This document shows, in pieces, positions 1 through 8,596 of a stretch of DNA of 64,000 nucleotides. Positions within the stretch are counted from its first letter, which is position 1. Every line of letters starts with the position of its first letter. Under the pieces are notes generated by a model. The model was given only the letters and a program-made list of their open reading frames with translations. It was not told the DNA's origin and did no database searches. Origin of the DNA: Halictus rubicundus (taxonomy: Eukaryota; Arthropoda; Insecta; Hymenoptera; Halictidae); assembly GCF_050948215.1 (NCBI RefSeq), contig NW_027488565.1, positions 1,364,001 through 1,428,000 of the forward strand, read 5' to 3'. The position numbers and the translations under genes were made by a program.

Positions 1-525
1 GGATAACATAGGGGATTGGATAGGATAGAGGATAGGAGACAATAGAGGATAGGATAGGATTAATGATAGGATAGGAAAGATTACAGGATAGGATACAGGA
101 TACGATATTATAGAGGATAGGATAAGATAGAGGATAGGATAGGATAGAGGATAGGATAGGATAGAGGATAGGATAGGATAGAGGATAGGATAGGATAGAG
201 GATAGGATAGGATATAGGATAGGATAGGATAGGATAGGATAGGATAGAGGATAGGATAGGATAGAGGATTGGATAGGATATAGGATAGGATAGGATAGAG
301 GATAGGATAGGATAGAGAATAGGATAGGATAGAGGAAAGGACAGGATAGAGGATAGGATAGGATAGAGGATAGGATAGGATAGAGGATAGGATAGGATAG
401 AGGATAGGATAGGATATAGGATAGGATAGCATAGAGGATAGGATAGGATAGAGGATAGGATAGGATAGAGGATTGGATAGGATAGAGGATAGGATAGGAC
501 AGAGGATAGGATAGGATAGAGGATA
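1..525. repeat. 17-bp GGATA-type satellite, left flank of the LINE
   Basis: This stretch is an uninterrupted tandem array of the 17-bp unit GAGGATAGGATAGGATA with scattered variants. A divergent stretch near 88-118 (GGATACAGGATACGATATTATAG) is shared with copies near 6269, 6663 and 7592, so this flank belongs to the same sub-family as the satellite to the right of the LINE. The minus strand reads as a Tyr-Pro-Ile-Leu/Ser-Ser-Ile-Leu repeat without stops, which is a property of the repeat and not evidence of a gene. No gene, promoter or RNA is visible here. Confidence 0.97.
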
Positions 526-530
526 ACATC

Positions 531-614
531 GCCGGTTGGCCGAGCAGTCAAGGTGTCAGACTACAGTGCGGAAACGCTGCGGTGCGGTTCGAATCCCGTC
601 GAGGGTAAAGTTTT
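531..614 (+). promoter_or_regulatory. tRNA-like 5' end with RNA polymerase III A box and B box
   Basis: The first 80 bases of the LINE resemble a degenerate class II (Leu/Ser-type) tRNA gene. An A-box-like block, TGGCCGAGCAGTCAAGG, lies at 537-553. A perfect B-box consensus, GGTTCGAATCC, lies at 586-596. The spacing of about 49 bp is normal for tRNA genes. A TTTT tract at 611-614 follows, where a polymerase III terminator would sit. A D-arm can form (GCC with GGT), but the acceptor stem and the full T-stem do not pair, so a functional tRNA is unlikely. It could be an internal promoter, a tRNA fragment captured by template jumping during reverse transcription, or a fused SINE head. The motifs are directly visible; their activity is inference. 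Confidence 0.6.
611..614 (+). terminator. possible polymerase III T4 terminator
   Basis: Four consecutive T residues lie 14 bases after the B box of the tRNA-like segment. Four T's is the minimum for polymerase III termination and can occur by chance. The position is what makes it notable. If used, it would yield a short RNA of about 80 nt ending upstream of ORF1. Confidence 0.3.
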
Positions 615-645
615 CCCCGGGGAGGGCTCGTCGGGGACGCCCATC

Positions 646-2454
646 ATGGATCTGGCCCTCGGCGGCCGCGCCGAGAGGAGTCAGAAGAGGAGGGTTGGTG
701 ACCTCATCGAGCTGGGTGGGAGGATGCCGTCAGCGCAGCTAGTAGGGGAGGTGGAGGAGGCGATGTTGAGGGTGGAGAGAGTCTCCACCGTCTCAAAGGG
801 CCTCAAGGGGGACCTGGCTAAAGACTTGCGGGATTGTTCTGCAGTCGCCAGGGCCCACTGCACCACCTTGATGCAGCGGTGCTTTACCGGGATGGCGTGG
901 CAGGGGAGCCAGGAGGTGTCCCGTCTCCGCGAGCAGAACGCGGCCCTCGCGAAAGAGGCGGGTGACCTCCGGTCGAGGCTCCGGTCAATGGAGGCCGGGC
1001 GGCGGGCGAACACCGACAGCGGTCGCCGGGCGGGACATGCGCCAATAGGGGAAGCGCCCCCCGCCTCCTCGACAGCGGGGGTCCGTACGCGGGGGACGGA
1101 GGCGATGGGGTCGTCGGGGGAGGGAGTGGGAGTTTTGGACTCCGAAGCCCTGCTTCTCCGGGTCGGCGCGCTGATAACGGCCAGGAACCGGGAGCTAGAG
1201 GCCCGGATGGAGGAGCGGTTCCGGACGATTCTGGCCGGGTTGGCCCCGGCCCTCCGGGCGGAGGGTAAATCGGCGCGCGAGGCGACGCCGGTGGCTTCTC
1301 TGCCGGCGACGTCTGTCACCAAGGGGACTGGACCGGTGGTCGTGTCCAACGTGAGGGTGGTGCCCCCCGTTGTCATTCCGCCACCGGTCGTCCCGGCCTC
1401 GTGGATGGAGGTGACGAGCAAAGCGGCGAAGAGGGCCAAGAAGAAGATGGCCGCGGAGGAGGCTGCGGCGAGAGCAGTCGCGGCCGAGGCAGCTGCCGCC
1501 GCTTCACGGCTGCAGGCTGCGAGGGAGCCGAGGGCGGCGGGCGGCGCACGAGTGCAGGGCGGCGCGAGCGCGGCGAAGCCCGCCGCCGGGAGGGACGGTG
1601 GCCTGGGACGCACCCCCAGAACCGGAGCAGTGGCCATCACCATCCCCGAGAGCTGCAAGCTCACTTATTCGGAGGTGATGGCCAGGGCAAAAGAGAGGGT
1701 GGACCTCAAGGCTATCGGGATCGAGTCGGGGGTGCTTCCCAGGCGGTCGAAAACCGGCGGGATCCTCCTGGAGGTCAGGGGCACGGGGTGCCAGGAGAAG
1801 GCACGGGCCCTCTCCGGGAGGATCGCCGAGGCGCTTGGGGGGACCGGGGTTAAGGTCTCCCAGGCGGTCAAGCGCGGCGAGGTGCGCGTGGCGGGCCTGG
1901 ACGACTCGGTGTCGTCCGGGGACGTAGCGGTGGCGCTGGCGGCGGCGGGGGGGTGTTCCGCGGCGGAGTTCCGGGTCGGCGAGATCCGCAGACCCGCCTC
2001 GGAGCAGGCGCTGGGCTCCTGTTGGGCCCAGGGCCCCCTCGCGGCCGTCAAGAAAGTGGTGGCGGGAGGCCGGCTGCTGGTCGGCTGGTCCTCGGCCCGC
2101 GTCGAGGCGCTGAGGGAGCGGCCCCTCCAATGCTTCCGTTGCTTGGAGACGGGGCACACGCGGGCGACATGCAAGAGCGCGGTCGACAGAGGCGCGATGT
2201 GCTACCGCTGCGGGGCGGCGGAGCACCGGGCTTCGGCCTGCAAGGCCGCCCCCAGGTGTCCGCTCTGCGCGGACCTGGGGAGACCATCGGGCCATAGATT
2301 CGGGGCCAAAGCGTGTGCCCCGGCTCCCAAGAGGGGCCGCGCGGCGACGAAAGAGAAGGGCGCGTCTGGGGCTGCATCCGCGCAGCGGCCGCAGACGGCG
2401 CCGGGGGCCCGGCCCTCCCAGGGAGGGGACTCTGCAGAGCCCATGTTAGAGTAG
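646..2454 (+). CDS. LINE ORF1: R1-clade gag-like RNA-binding protein
   Basis: ORF1 encodes the nucleic-acid-binding partner that packages LINE RNA. I choose the ATG at 646 (602 aa) because it has A at -3 and G at +4. The frame is open back to a GTG at 553, but no earlier ATG exists. From the ATG: residues about 92-116 look like a short coiled coil (SRLREQNAALAKEAGDLRSR). A long Ala/Arg/Lys-rich low-complexity stretch follows (about 255-325). The conserved R1 gag core begins near 340 (LTYSEVMARAKE, then VRVAGLDDSV and a GW motif). Three zinc knuckles end the protein: CX2CX4HX4C at 496-509, CX2CX4HX4C at 519-532, and CX2CX8HX6C at 538-557. That order is typical of R1/TRAS/SART ORF1. A basic tail follows. 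The 3' end overlaps the open frame of ORF2. The gene is intact and GC-rich, unlike the surrounding satellite. Confidence 0.93.
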   Translation: MDLALGGRAERSQKRRVGDLIELGGRMPSAQLVGEVEEAMLRVERVSTVSKGLKGDLAKDLRDCSAVARAHCTTLMQRCFTGMAWQGSQEVSRLREQNAALAKEAGDLRSRLRSMEAGRRANTDSGRRAGHAPIGEAPPASSTAGVRTRGTEAMGSSGEGVGVLDSEALLLRVGALITARNRELEARMEERFRTILAGLAPALRAEGKSAREATPVASLPATSVTKGTGPVVVSNVRVVPPVVIPPPVVPASWMEVTSKAAKRAKKKMAAEEAAARAVAAEAAAAASRLQAAREPRAAGGARVQGGASAAKPAAGRDGGLGRTPRTGAVAITIPESCKLTYSEVMARAKERVDLKAIGIESGVLPRRSKTGGILLEVRGTGCQEKARALSGRIAEALGGTGVKVSQAVKRGEVRVAGLDDSVSSGDVAVALAAAGGCSAAEFRVGEIRRPASEQALGSCWAQGPLAAVKKVVAGGRLLVGWSSARVEALRERPLQCFRCLETGHTRATCKSAVDRGAMCYRCGAAEHRASACKAAPRCPLCADLGRPSGHRFGAKACAPAPKRGRAATKEKGASGAASAQRPQTAPGARPSQGGDSAEPMLE

Positions 2455-4226
2455 GTACTTTTAATCCTACTCCGGTTCTGCAGGCGAACCTCAACCACTC
2501 GCGCGCTGCACAGGACCTGTTTGTCCAAGCCGTGCGCGAGTGGGGGGCTGGGCTGGCAGTTGCGGCGGAGCCGTACGCAATCCCCGAACACCCCTTCTGG
2601 GTGGGGGACGAGATCGGCTCCGTAGTAATAGTGGCGGGAAGCCGCCCCGGGTCCCCGTCGGTCTCCCTTCTGGAGCGGGGCGAGGGATTCGTGGCGGTGC
2701 AATGGGGGGACATCGCGGTTGTCGGGATCTACATCTCGCCGAGCTGTGGCCTCGATCAATTTCGGGGGTTCCTGGGTGGGCTGAACAGCTGCATCGCGCG
2801 GTGCAGCGCCCGCCCGGTTCTCGTTTTGGGAGACTTCAATGCCCACGCGGTATCGTGGGGGAGTCCCAGGACGACCACTAGGGGTAGCGAGGTGTTAACC
2901 TGGGCGGCCGGCCTGGATCTCCGGTTGATTAACCGGGGATCCACGCCGACGTGCGTGCGTCCGCAGGGGGTCTCGATTGTCGACCTGACATGGGGGACTC
3001 CCTCGGCCGTGCGCCGGGTGTCGGGATGGAGGGTGGCCGAGGAGATAGAGATTGCGTCAGACCATACGCCCATCGTCATGGACGTGTGGCCCACCCTCCA
3101 CGCGCGGGATTCCCGGCCGGGCCGGGGGGACCGACGGCCGCGATGGGCCTTGAAGCGGCTGGACGCGGACGCGTTCGGGGCCGCGGTAGCCGCGGCGACA
3201 TGGACGGGGCCGGCCCTGTCCGAGCTGGCGCCTGCGCAAGGGGCGAGGCGGCTGCGGGAGGTAATGACGGCGGTGTGCGACACCGCCATGCCCCGCAGCC
3301 GGTTCGCCCCCAGGAGGGCGGCGTACTGGTGGTCCGCCGGCATTGCGGAGCTCCGGCGTGCCTGCAATGCCGCGCGGCGTCGGTACGGCCGAGCGCGTAG
3401 GAGGCGCGACGACGAGGAGGCGACGGCGAGGCTCGGCGGGGAGTACCGAGCCGCGCTCGGGGTTCTCCGCAGGGCTATCGCGCGGGCCAAGGCCGACGCG
3501 TGGTCGGAGCTCGTCGGCATGGTGGACTCCGATCCATGGGGGCGCCCGTACAAGCTTGTCATGAACAAGCTGCGCGCGTGGGCGCCTCCGGTGACGGAGT
3601 CGATGGACCCCCACCTGCTCGAGGGAGTGGTGGCGTCCCTCTTCCCGCGAGAGGGGGGACAACTGCGCCGCTCCCATTGGGAACAGGAGCCTCTCTCCTG
3701 GTCCGCAGAGTGGGAGGTGTCGGCCGGCGAGCTGGGTGAGGCGATGGCCAGGGCGCGGCGGGTGGGCCGCAAGGCCCCGGGCCCGGACGGGGTGCCGGGC
3801 CGCGCGTTGGTCTTGGCCCTGGAGGGGGGACTCGCCGCCGAACTCCGGCAGCTGTATAACGGCTGTCTGAGGGAGGGGGTGTTCCCCACGGAGTGGAAGT
3901 CGGGCAGGTTGGTCCTCCTTCCGAAGGGGGGCAAGTCCCGGGACTCGCCCTCAGGGTACCGGCCAATTTGTCTGCTGGACGAGGCGGGGAAGTTGTTCGA
4001 GCGCGTACTCGTTGGACGCCTCGTCCGGCACCTGTCGGCGGGAGGGGTCCCCGATCTGAGCGGGGTTCAATTCGGCTTCCGGGAGGGTCTCTCCACCGTC
4101 GACGCTATTCGGCGGGTGAGGGCTCTCTCGGAGGCCTGTACGAGGGGGGGGGGGGGGGCGGTGTTGCGTTGGCGATATCCTTGGATATCGCTAACGCGTT
4201 CAACACCGTCCCCTGGGATCGGATAA
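2313..4226 (+). pseudogene. LINE ORF2, 5' part: endonuclease and N-terminal reverse transcriptase (frameshifted)
   Basis: This frame encodes the apurinic-like endonuclease and the start of the reverse transcriptase. Endonuclease signatures in order are QANLNHSRAAQDL (near 2485), AEPY with the catalytic Glu (about 2565), YISPS (about 2733), GDFNAH (about 2830) and SDHTPI with the catalytic His (about 3057). All expected catalytic residues are present. RT blocks follow: KAPGPDGVPG, LVLLPKGGKSRDSPSGYRPI and VQFGFREGLSTVDAI. The frame opens at 2298 after a stop at 2295 and lies -1 relative to ORF1, overlapping it by 157 nt. There is no in-frame ATG until 3078, after the whole endonuclease active site, so 2313 is only a GTG within the open frame. 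True translation probably starts in or just after the overlap, by reinitiation, frameshifting or a non-AUG codon. The sensible reading ends at the 15-G run (4144-4158). Codons 4161-4226 are out of frame before a stop. Confidence 0.88.
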
Positions 4227-5773
4227 TGGAGGCCCTGGTCTTCCACCGGGTGCCTCTGTATCTCAGAAGGGTGATCGGGAGCTATCTCTCCGACAGGGGT
4301 ATAGAGTATCCCGGCCGGTACGGGATGGTGCGCAGGGGCGTCGTGCGCGGGGTTCCGCAGGGCTCGGTGTTGGGCCCGTTGCTGTGGAATCTTGCGTACG
4401 ATCGCGTCCTGCGGGAGGAGATGCCTCCCGGGGTCAGCCTGACGTGTTACGCCGACGACACGCTGGTATTGGCCACCGGGAGGTATGCGAAGGAGGCCAT
4501 CTGCCTGGCGGAGCGCGGCGCGTGGCGCGCGGTGCGCGCGATCCGGTCGCTGGGCCTAGAGGTGTCCGTCGAGAAAACCAGGGCCATGTGGTTTCTCCGC
4601 TCGGCCCGGTTGGCGGCGCCTCCCCAGTGCTGGATCTGCGTGGGGGAGGGGATGGTCAAGGTCGGGTCCCAGATGCGGTACCTGGGACTCGAGCTTGACG
4701 GCCGGTGGCGTTTTGACCGCCACCTTGAGTCGCTGGCGCCCCGGGCGGAGAGGGCGACCGCTGCGCTCGGTCGCCTTCTCCCGAATCTCGGGGGACCCTG
4801 TGGACGGGTGCGTCGTCTGTTCGCGGTGGTGGTGCGAGTTTTGGTCCTGTACGGAGCCCCTGTATGGGCGCGCGATGTCTTGGCTAGGGGGCGCAGTGGC
4901 GGCACACGGTCGCTGCTGCGTCGCATCGAGCGCAGGCTGGCCATAGGCATCGTGCGGGGGTACAGCACCATTTCATACGCGACGGCGATGGTGATGTCGG
5001 GGCTGATCCCCCTCGAGCTGGAGGCCCGCGTGTTGGCGGATGTGCATACGCACTCCAGGGAACTCCGGCTCCGGGGGGTGGCCCCGGATCAGGCGCGGCT
5101 CATGGTGGATGAGCTCAGGCGACATGCTCGGCGGCACGCAGCCCGGGAGTGGCGCGATAGCCTTCCCGGGACGAGGGAGGGCGAGAGGCGGGCCGTTCGG
5201 GCCATCCTCCCGGTGTTCGATCAATGGAACAGGGGATGGATGGGGCATAGGGTCTCCTACCGTGTGACGCAGGTGATGAGCGGGCACGGGTGCTTCGGCG
5301 ACTACCTGTGTCGCATCGGGAGGGAGACCGAGGAGGCGTGTCACCACTGCGGCGAGCCGCGGGACACGGCGCAACACACTCTGGAGGAGTGTCCGGCATG
5401 GGGGGGAGAGCGCCGTGCCCTGCGGCGCGCGGTGGGCCACGACCTCTCGCTCCCGGCTGTCGTCGCTGCGGCAGCCGGTGGCGAGGAGGTGTGGAGGGGG
5501 TTCGCTTCCTTCTGCGAGCGGGTTATGCTGCGGAAGGAGGCTGCGGAACGGGATCGGGAGCGTAATCACGATCCCGGAAGAAGGGGTGGGGGGGCGGCGC
5601 AGGGTACTCCCCGGGGGCGTACCCCCGTTGCGACGCCTCTGACGCGAGCGGGGACGCCCTTGATGATCTCGAGGCGGGGGATCGGATATCCCCTTACACT
5701 CGGTCACCAACGGCGTCCCCGGAGGCCGCCGGGCATCTCGGGGGGGGGCTCGGATGCTCATCGGGCGGCCTAA
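4142..5773 (+). pseudogene. LINE ORF2, 3' part: reverse transcriptase catalytic core and C-terminal zinc finger
   Basis: This continues ORF2 in another frame directly after the 15-G run. It carries RT motif A (SLDIANAFNTVPW, Asp codon at 4184), motif B (RGVPQGSVLGPLLWN), the YADD catalytic box (4448-4459), motif D (TRAMWFL) and motif E (MRYLGLELDG). A thumb-like region follows. A CX2CX8HX4C zinc finger (CHHCGEPRDTAQHTLEEC, about 5339-5390) is the usual C-terminal finger of the R1 clade. No RNase H domain is seen, as is normal for many R1 elements. The stop codon TAA is at 5771-5773. Taken with the 5' part, the protein would be about 1,100 residues, near the normal length. The break is compatible with loss of one G, or gain of two, in the homopolymer, so it may be real slippage or a sequencing or assembly error. 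No other internal stop is visible, which suggests either a young lesion or an artefact. Confidence 0.9.
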
Positions 5774-5781
5774 CAGGGGGG

Positions 5782-5815
5782 GAAGGCGCCACGTCGTCCG
5801 TTGCGTGGTGCCTTC
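5782..5815 (+). other. 12-bp RNA hairpin just after ORF2 stop
   Basis: GAAGGCGCCACG (5782-5793) pairs fully with CGTGGTGCCTTC (5804-5815), with one G-U wobble at 5788/5809 and a 10-nt loop. It begins nine bases after the stop codon. A perfect 12-bp stem is strong and unlikely to be accidental. It is a candidate recognition structure for the element's reverse transcriptase, or a stability element. Confidence 0.75.
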
Positions 5816-5954
5816 GGATAGAGTAGGTACGGGAGGGGGCCGCGTCCCCCCTGGGTGGTATGCTAAGGCGGGGGCACACCGGATTGACATGCGCGCGCAG
5901 AGCACGGGTGCCCCCAGGAGTCTAGGGACGGACGGGGAGGAGTTAGTGGGTATA

Positions 5955-5979
5955 CTCGGCGTTGCACCAACCAGCCGAG
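5955..5979 (+). other. 6-bp hairpin in LINE 3' UTR
   Basis: CTCGGC (5955-5960) pairs with GCCGAG (5974-5979) around a 13-nt loop. It is short but GC-rich and lies between the other two 3' UTR hairpins. A stem of this size can arise by chance in GC-rich sequence. Confidence 0.45.
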
Positions 5980-5991
5980 GAGTCCCACATA

Positions 5992-6026
5992 ACCCGGACC
6001 ACCCCCCCCCCCGGGGGGGTTCGGGT
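5992..6026 (+). other. C-run/G-run hairpin near LINE 3' end
   Basis: A run of 11 C (6002-6012) abuts 7 G (6013-6019). The flanks extend the pairing (ACCCG at 5992-5996 with CGGGT at 6022-6026), giving an imperfect long stem about 25 bases before the A tail. Its placement next to the point where reverse transcription initiates suggests a 3'-end recognition structure. The homopolymers also make this a spot where base counts may be wrong. Confidence 0.6.
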
Positions 6027-6060
6027 ATCCGTAACGAGATTACCTCCTCGAAAAAAAAAA

Positions 6061-8062
6061 TAGGATAGGATAGAGGATAGGATAGGATAGAGGATAGGAT
6101 AGGATATAGGATAGGATAGGATAGGATAGGATAGAGGATTGGATAGGATAGAGGATAGGATAGGATAGAGGATAGGACAGGATAGAGGATAGGATAGGAT
6201 AGAGGATAGGATAGGATAGAGGATAGGATAGGATAGAGGATAGGATAGGACAGAGGATAGGATAGGATACAGGATACGATATTATAGAGAATACGATATT
6301 ATAGAGGATAGGATAGGATAGAGGATAGGATAGGATAAAGGATAGGATAGGATAGAGGATAGGATAGAGGATTGGATAGGATAGAGGATATTATAGGATA
6401 GAGGATAGGATAGGATAGCGGATAGGATACGGATAGAGGATAGGATAGGATAGAGGATAGGATAGAGGATAGGATAGAGAATTGGATAGGATAGAGCATA
6501 TTATAGGATAGAGGATAGGATAGGATAGCGGATAGGATAGGATGGAGTATAGGATAGAATTGAGGATAGGATAGGGTTGAGGATAGGATAGGATAGAGGA
6601 TAGGATAGGATAGAGGATAGGATAGGATAGAGGATAGGATAGGACAGAGGATAGGATAGGATACAGGATACGATATTATAGAGAATACGATATTATAGAG
6701 GATAGGATAGGATAGAGGATAGGATAGGATAAAGGATAGGATAGGATAGAGGATAGGATAGAGGATTGGATAGGATAGAGGATATTATAGGATAGAGGAT
6801 AGGATAGGATAGCGGATAGGATACGGATAGAGGATAGGATAGGATAGAGGACAGGATAGGATAGGATAGAGGATAGGATAGGATAGGATTGAGGATAGGA
6901 TAGGATAGAGGATAGGATAGGATAGAGGATAGGATAGAGGATTGGATAGGATAGAGGATAGGATACGATAGAAGATAGGATACGATAGAGGATAGGATAT
7001 GATAGAGGATAGGATAGGATATGAGATTGAATAGGATAGAGGATAGGATAGGATAGAGGATAGAATAGGATTGAGGAGAGGATAGGATAGAGGATAGGAT
7101 AAGATTGAGGAGAGGATAGGATAGAGGATAGGATAGGGTAGAGGATAGGATAGGATAGAGTATAGCATTGGATTGAGGATAGGATAGGATAGAGGATAGA
7201 ATAGGATAGAGTATAGGATAGGATAGAGGATAAGGTAGGATAGAGGATAGGATAGGATAGAGGATAGGATAGGATAGAGGATTGGATAGGGTAGAGAAGG
7301 ATAGGGTAGGGGATTGGATAGGATGGAGGATCGGACAGGATGGAGGATAGGATAGGATAGGATTGAGTATAGGATAGGATAGAGGATAGGAGAGGATAGA
7401 GGATAGGATAGAGGATTGGATAGGATAGAGGATAGGATACGATAGAAGATAGGATACGATAGAGGATAGGATATGACAGAGGATAGGATAGGATTGAGGA
7501 TAGGACAGGATAGAGGATAGGATAGGATAGAGGATAGGATAGGATATAGCATAGGATAGAGGATAGGATAGGACAGAGGATAGGATAGGATACAGGATAC
7601 GATATTATAGAGAATACGATATTATAGAGGATAGGATAGGATAGAGGATAGGATAGGATAAAGGATAGGATAGGATAGAGGATAGGATAGAGGATTGGAT
7701 GGGATAGAGGATATTATAGGATAGAGGATAGGATAGGATAGCGGATAGGATACGGATAGAGGATAGGATAGGATAGAGGATAGGATAGAGGATAGGATAG
7801 AGAATTGGACAGGATAGAGGATATTATAGGATAGAGGATAGGATAGGATAGCGGATAGGATAGGATGGAGTATAGGATAGAATTGAGGATAGGATAGGGT
7901 TGAGGATAGGATAGGAAAGAGGACAGGATAGGATAGAGGATAGGATAGGATAGAGGATAGGATAGGATAGGATTGAGGATAGGATAGGATAGAGGATAGG
8001 ATAGGATAGAGGATAGGATAGAGGATTGGATAGGATAGAGGATAGGATACGATAGAAGATAG
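6061..8062. repeat. 17-bp satellite, diverged sub-family between LINE and island
   Basis: This is tandem GAGGATAGGATAGGATA with many variants: ATTGAGG, GGATAGCGG, GATATTATAG and ACGATAGAAGATAGG. A longer period is visible. The stretch with ACAGGATACGATATTATAG recurs at 6269, 6663 and 7592, and the part around 6474 recurs near 7800, so about 1.3 kb has been duplicated. No gene is seen. The minus-strand frames are repeat artefacts. Confidence 0.95.
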
Positions 8063-8596
8063 TTTGGGAATGGGTGGCTGGGACAGCCTTATCGGAAGGC
8101 TTGGAAATTCGAGGCGGATGGTCGGAAACGGATAGGGCGAAAACTCCGAGCGCCGGGACTATGCGAACAAGGAAAATCGGATCGAGCACGTGGTCGGTCG
8201 ATAAGAAAAGAATGCACTGTACGTTGTCACACTTGTAATTGGAAATAAAGGTTCACACTTGATTGTTAAACCCTGCGTACACGATATACGTTGTGTGAGT
8301 TATCCGGTACGCGCGGTACTTTTCGAAATCACGGCTTAAAGGAACGGTTTTGTATCACGTGCGATCGCTAAGACGGTTCGCCGAAAAAGAAGGCCGATTC
8401 CGGGAATCGCTCGCGGATGTCGTCACTCGCGAGTGCGACGATTGGCTAGTGTGCCGTGGGCTTATTCGCAGAGACGGACGTGCTCGGGAGCTAATTAGCG
8501 CTACGCCTGAGCGCGCGCGGTTTTGAATCGTACAAAATCGCGGGATCGGCCCGCTGCCCGTGTTGCTCGGAGCAACTCGTCACCGATTCCCGAACA
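8063..8596. mobile_element. unique 534-bp island with inverted ends, solo-LTR-like or MITE-like
   Basis: This is the only non-satellite sequence besides the LINE. The ends are inverted and related: TTTGGGAATGGGTGGC at the left against the complement of GTCACCGATTCCCGAACA at the right (about 14 of 17 match). An AATAAA lies at 8244-8249. It holds no long reading frame that looks genuine. Ends of the form (TG)TTYGGGAAT...ATTCCCGAACA fit an LTR of an insect retrotransposon, oriented +, with a decayed left end. A non-autonomous DNA transposon is the alternative. Flanks can be read as a 4-bp GATA duplication. Compared with paralogous satellite near 6961-7000, however, the flanks join exactly with no duplication, so the exact borders (8062/8063 and 8595/8596) are uncertain. 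It is present once in the window. Confidence 0.55.

Larger units (their letters stand above)
5774..6050 (+). other. LINE 3' untranslated region
   Basis: This is about 277 bases between the ORF2 stop and the A-run. It contains no reading frame of note but three recognisable hairpins (5782-5815, 5955-5979 and 5992-6026). In R1-clade elements the 3' UTR RNA is the part bound by the element's own reverse transcriptase, so structured RNA here is expected. No AATAAA signal is present close to the A-run. Confidence 0.8.
526..6060 (+). mobile_element. R1-clade non-LTR retrotransposon (LINE) inserted in satellite
   Basis: This is a 5.5-kb GC-rich element in the middle of an AT-richer satellite. It has the R1-clade layout: short 5' leader, gag-like ORF1 with three zinc knuckles, overlapping ORF2 with endonuclease, reverse transcriptase and C-terminal zinc finger, short 3' UTR, and an A10 tail at 6051-6060. 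The satellite stops after GGATA at 525 and resumes with TAGGATAGG at 6061. There are no long terminal repeats. By homology to the R1 clade (R1, TRAS, SART, Waldo), mobility would be by target-primed reverse transcription. The copy looks young because ORF1 is intact and most of ORF2 is open, but it carries a frameshift in a G-run and a poorly defined ORF2 start. I infer it is close to full length. The exact 5' end cannot be fixed without a second copy. Confidence 0.95.

Noticed and set aside
1..525. True telomere repeat
   Set aside because: The unit is 17 bp with many variants and kilobase-scale higher-order structure, and the array continues on both sides of the window. Telomerase-made repeats are simpler and terminal. 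Only a resemblance to TTAGG is noted.
531..614. A genuine tRNA gene at the 5' end of the LINE
   Set aside because: The boxes are good, but the acceptor stem and most of the T-stem do not pair and the anticodon arm is poor. It is better called tRNA-like.
2447..5830. The 12-mer TAGAGTAGGTAC occurs both at the ORF1 stop (2447-2458) and in the 3' UTR (5819-5830)
   Set aside because: About one such 12-base coincidence is expected by chance among all pairs in a 5.5-kb element.
681..5905. Many open frames on both strands within the LINE other than ORF1 and ORF2
   Set aside because: They are shadows in very GC-rich sequence where stops are rare. They show no R1, gag, RT or other recognisable motifs, whereas the overlapping ORF1/ORF2 frames do.
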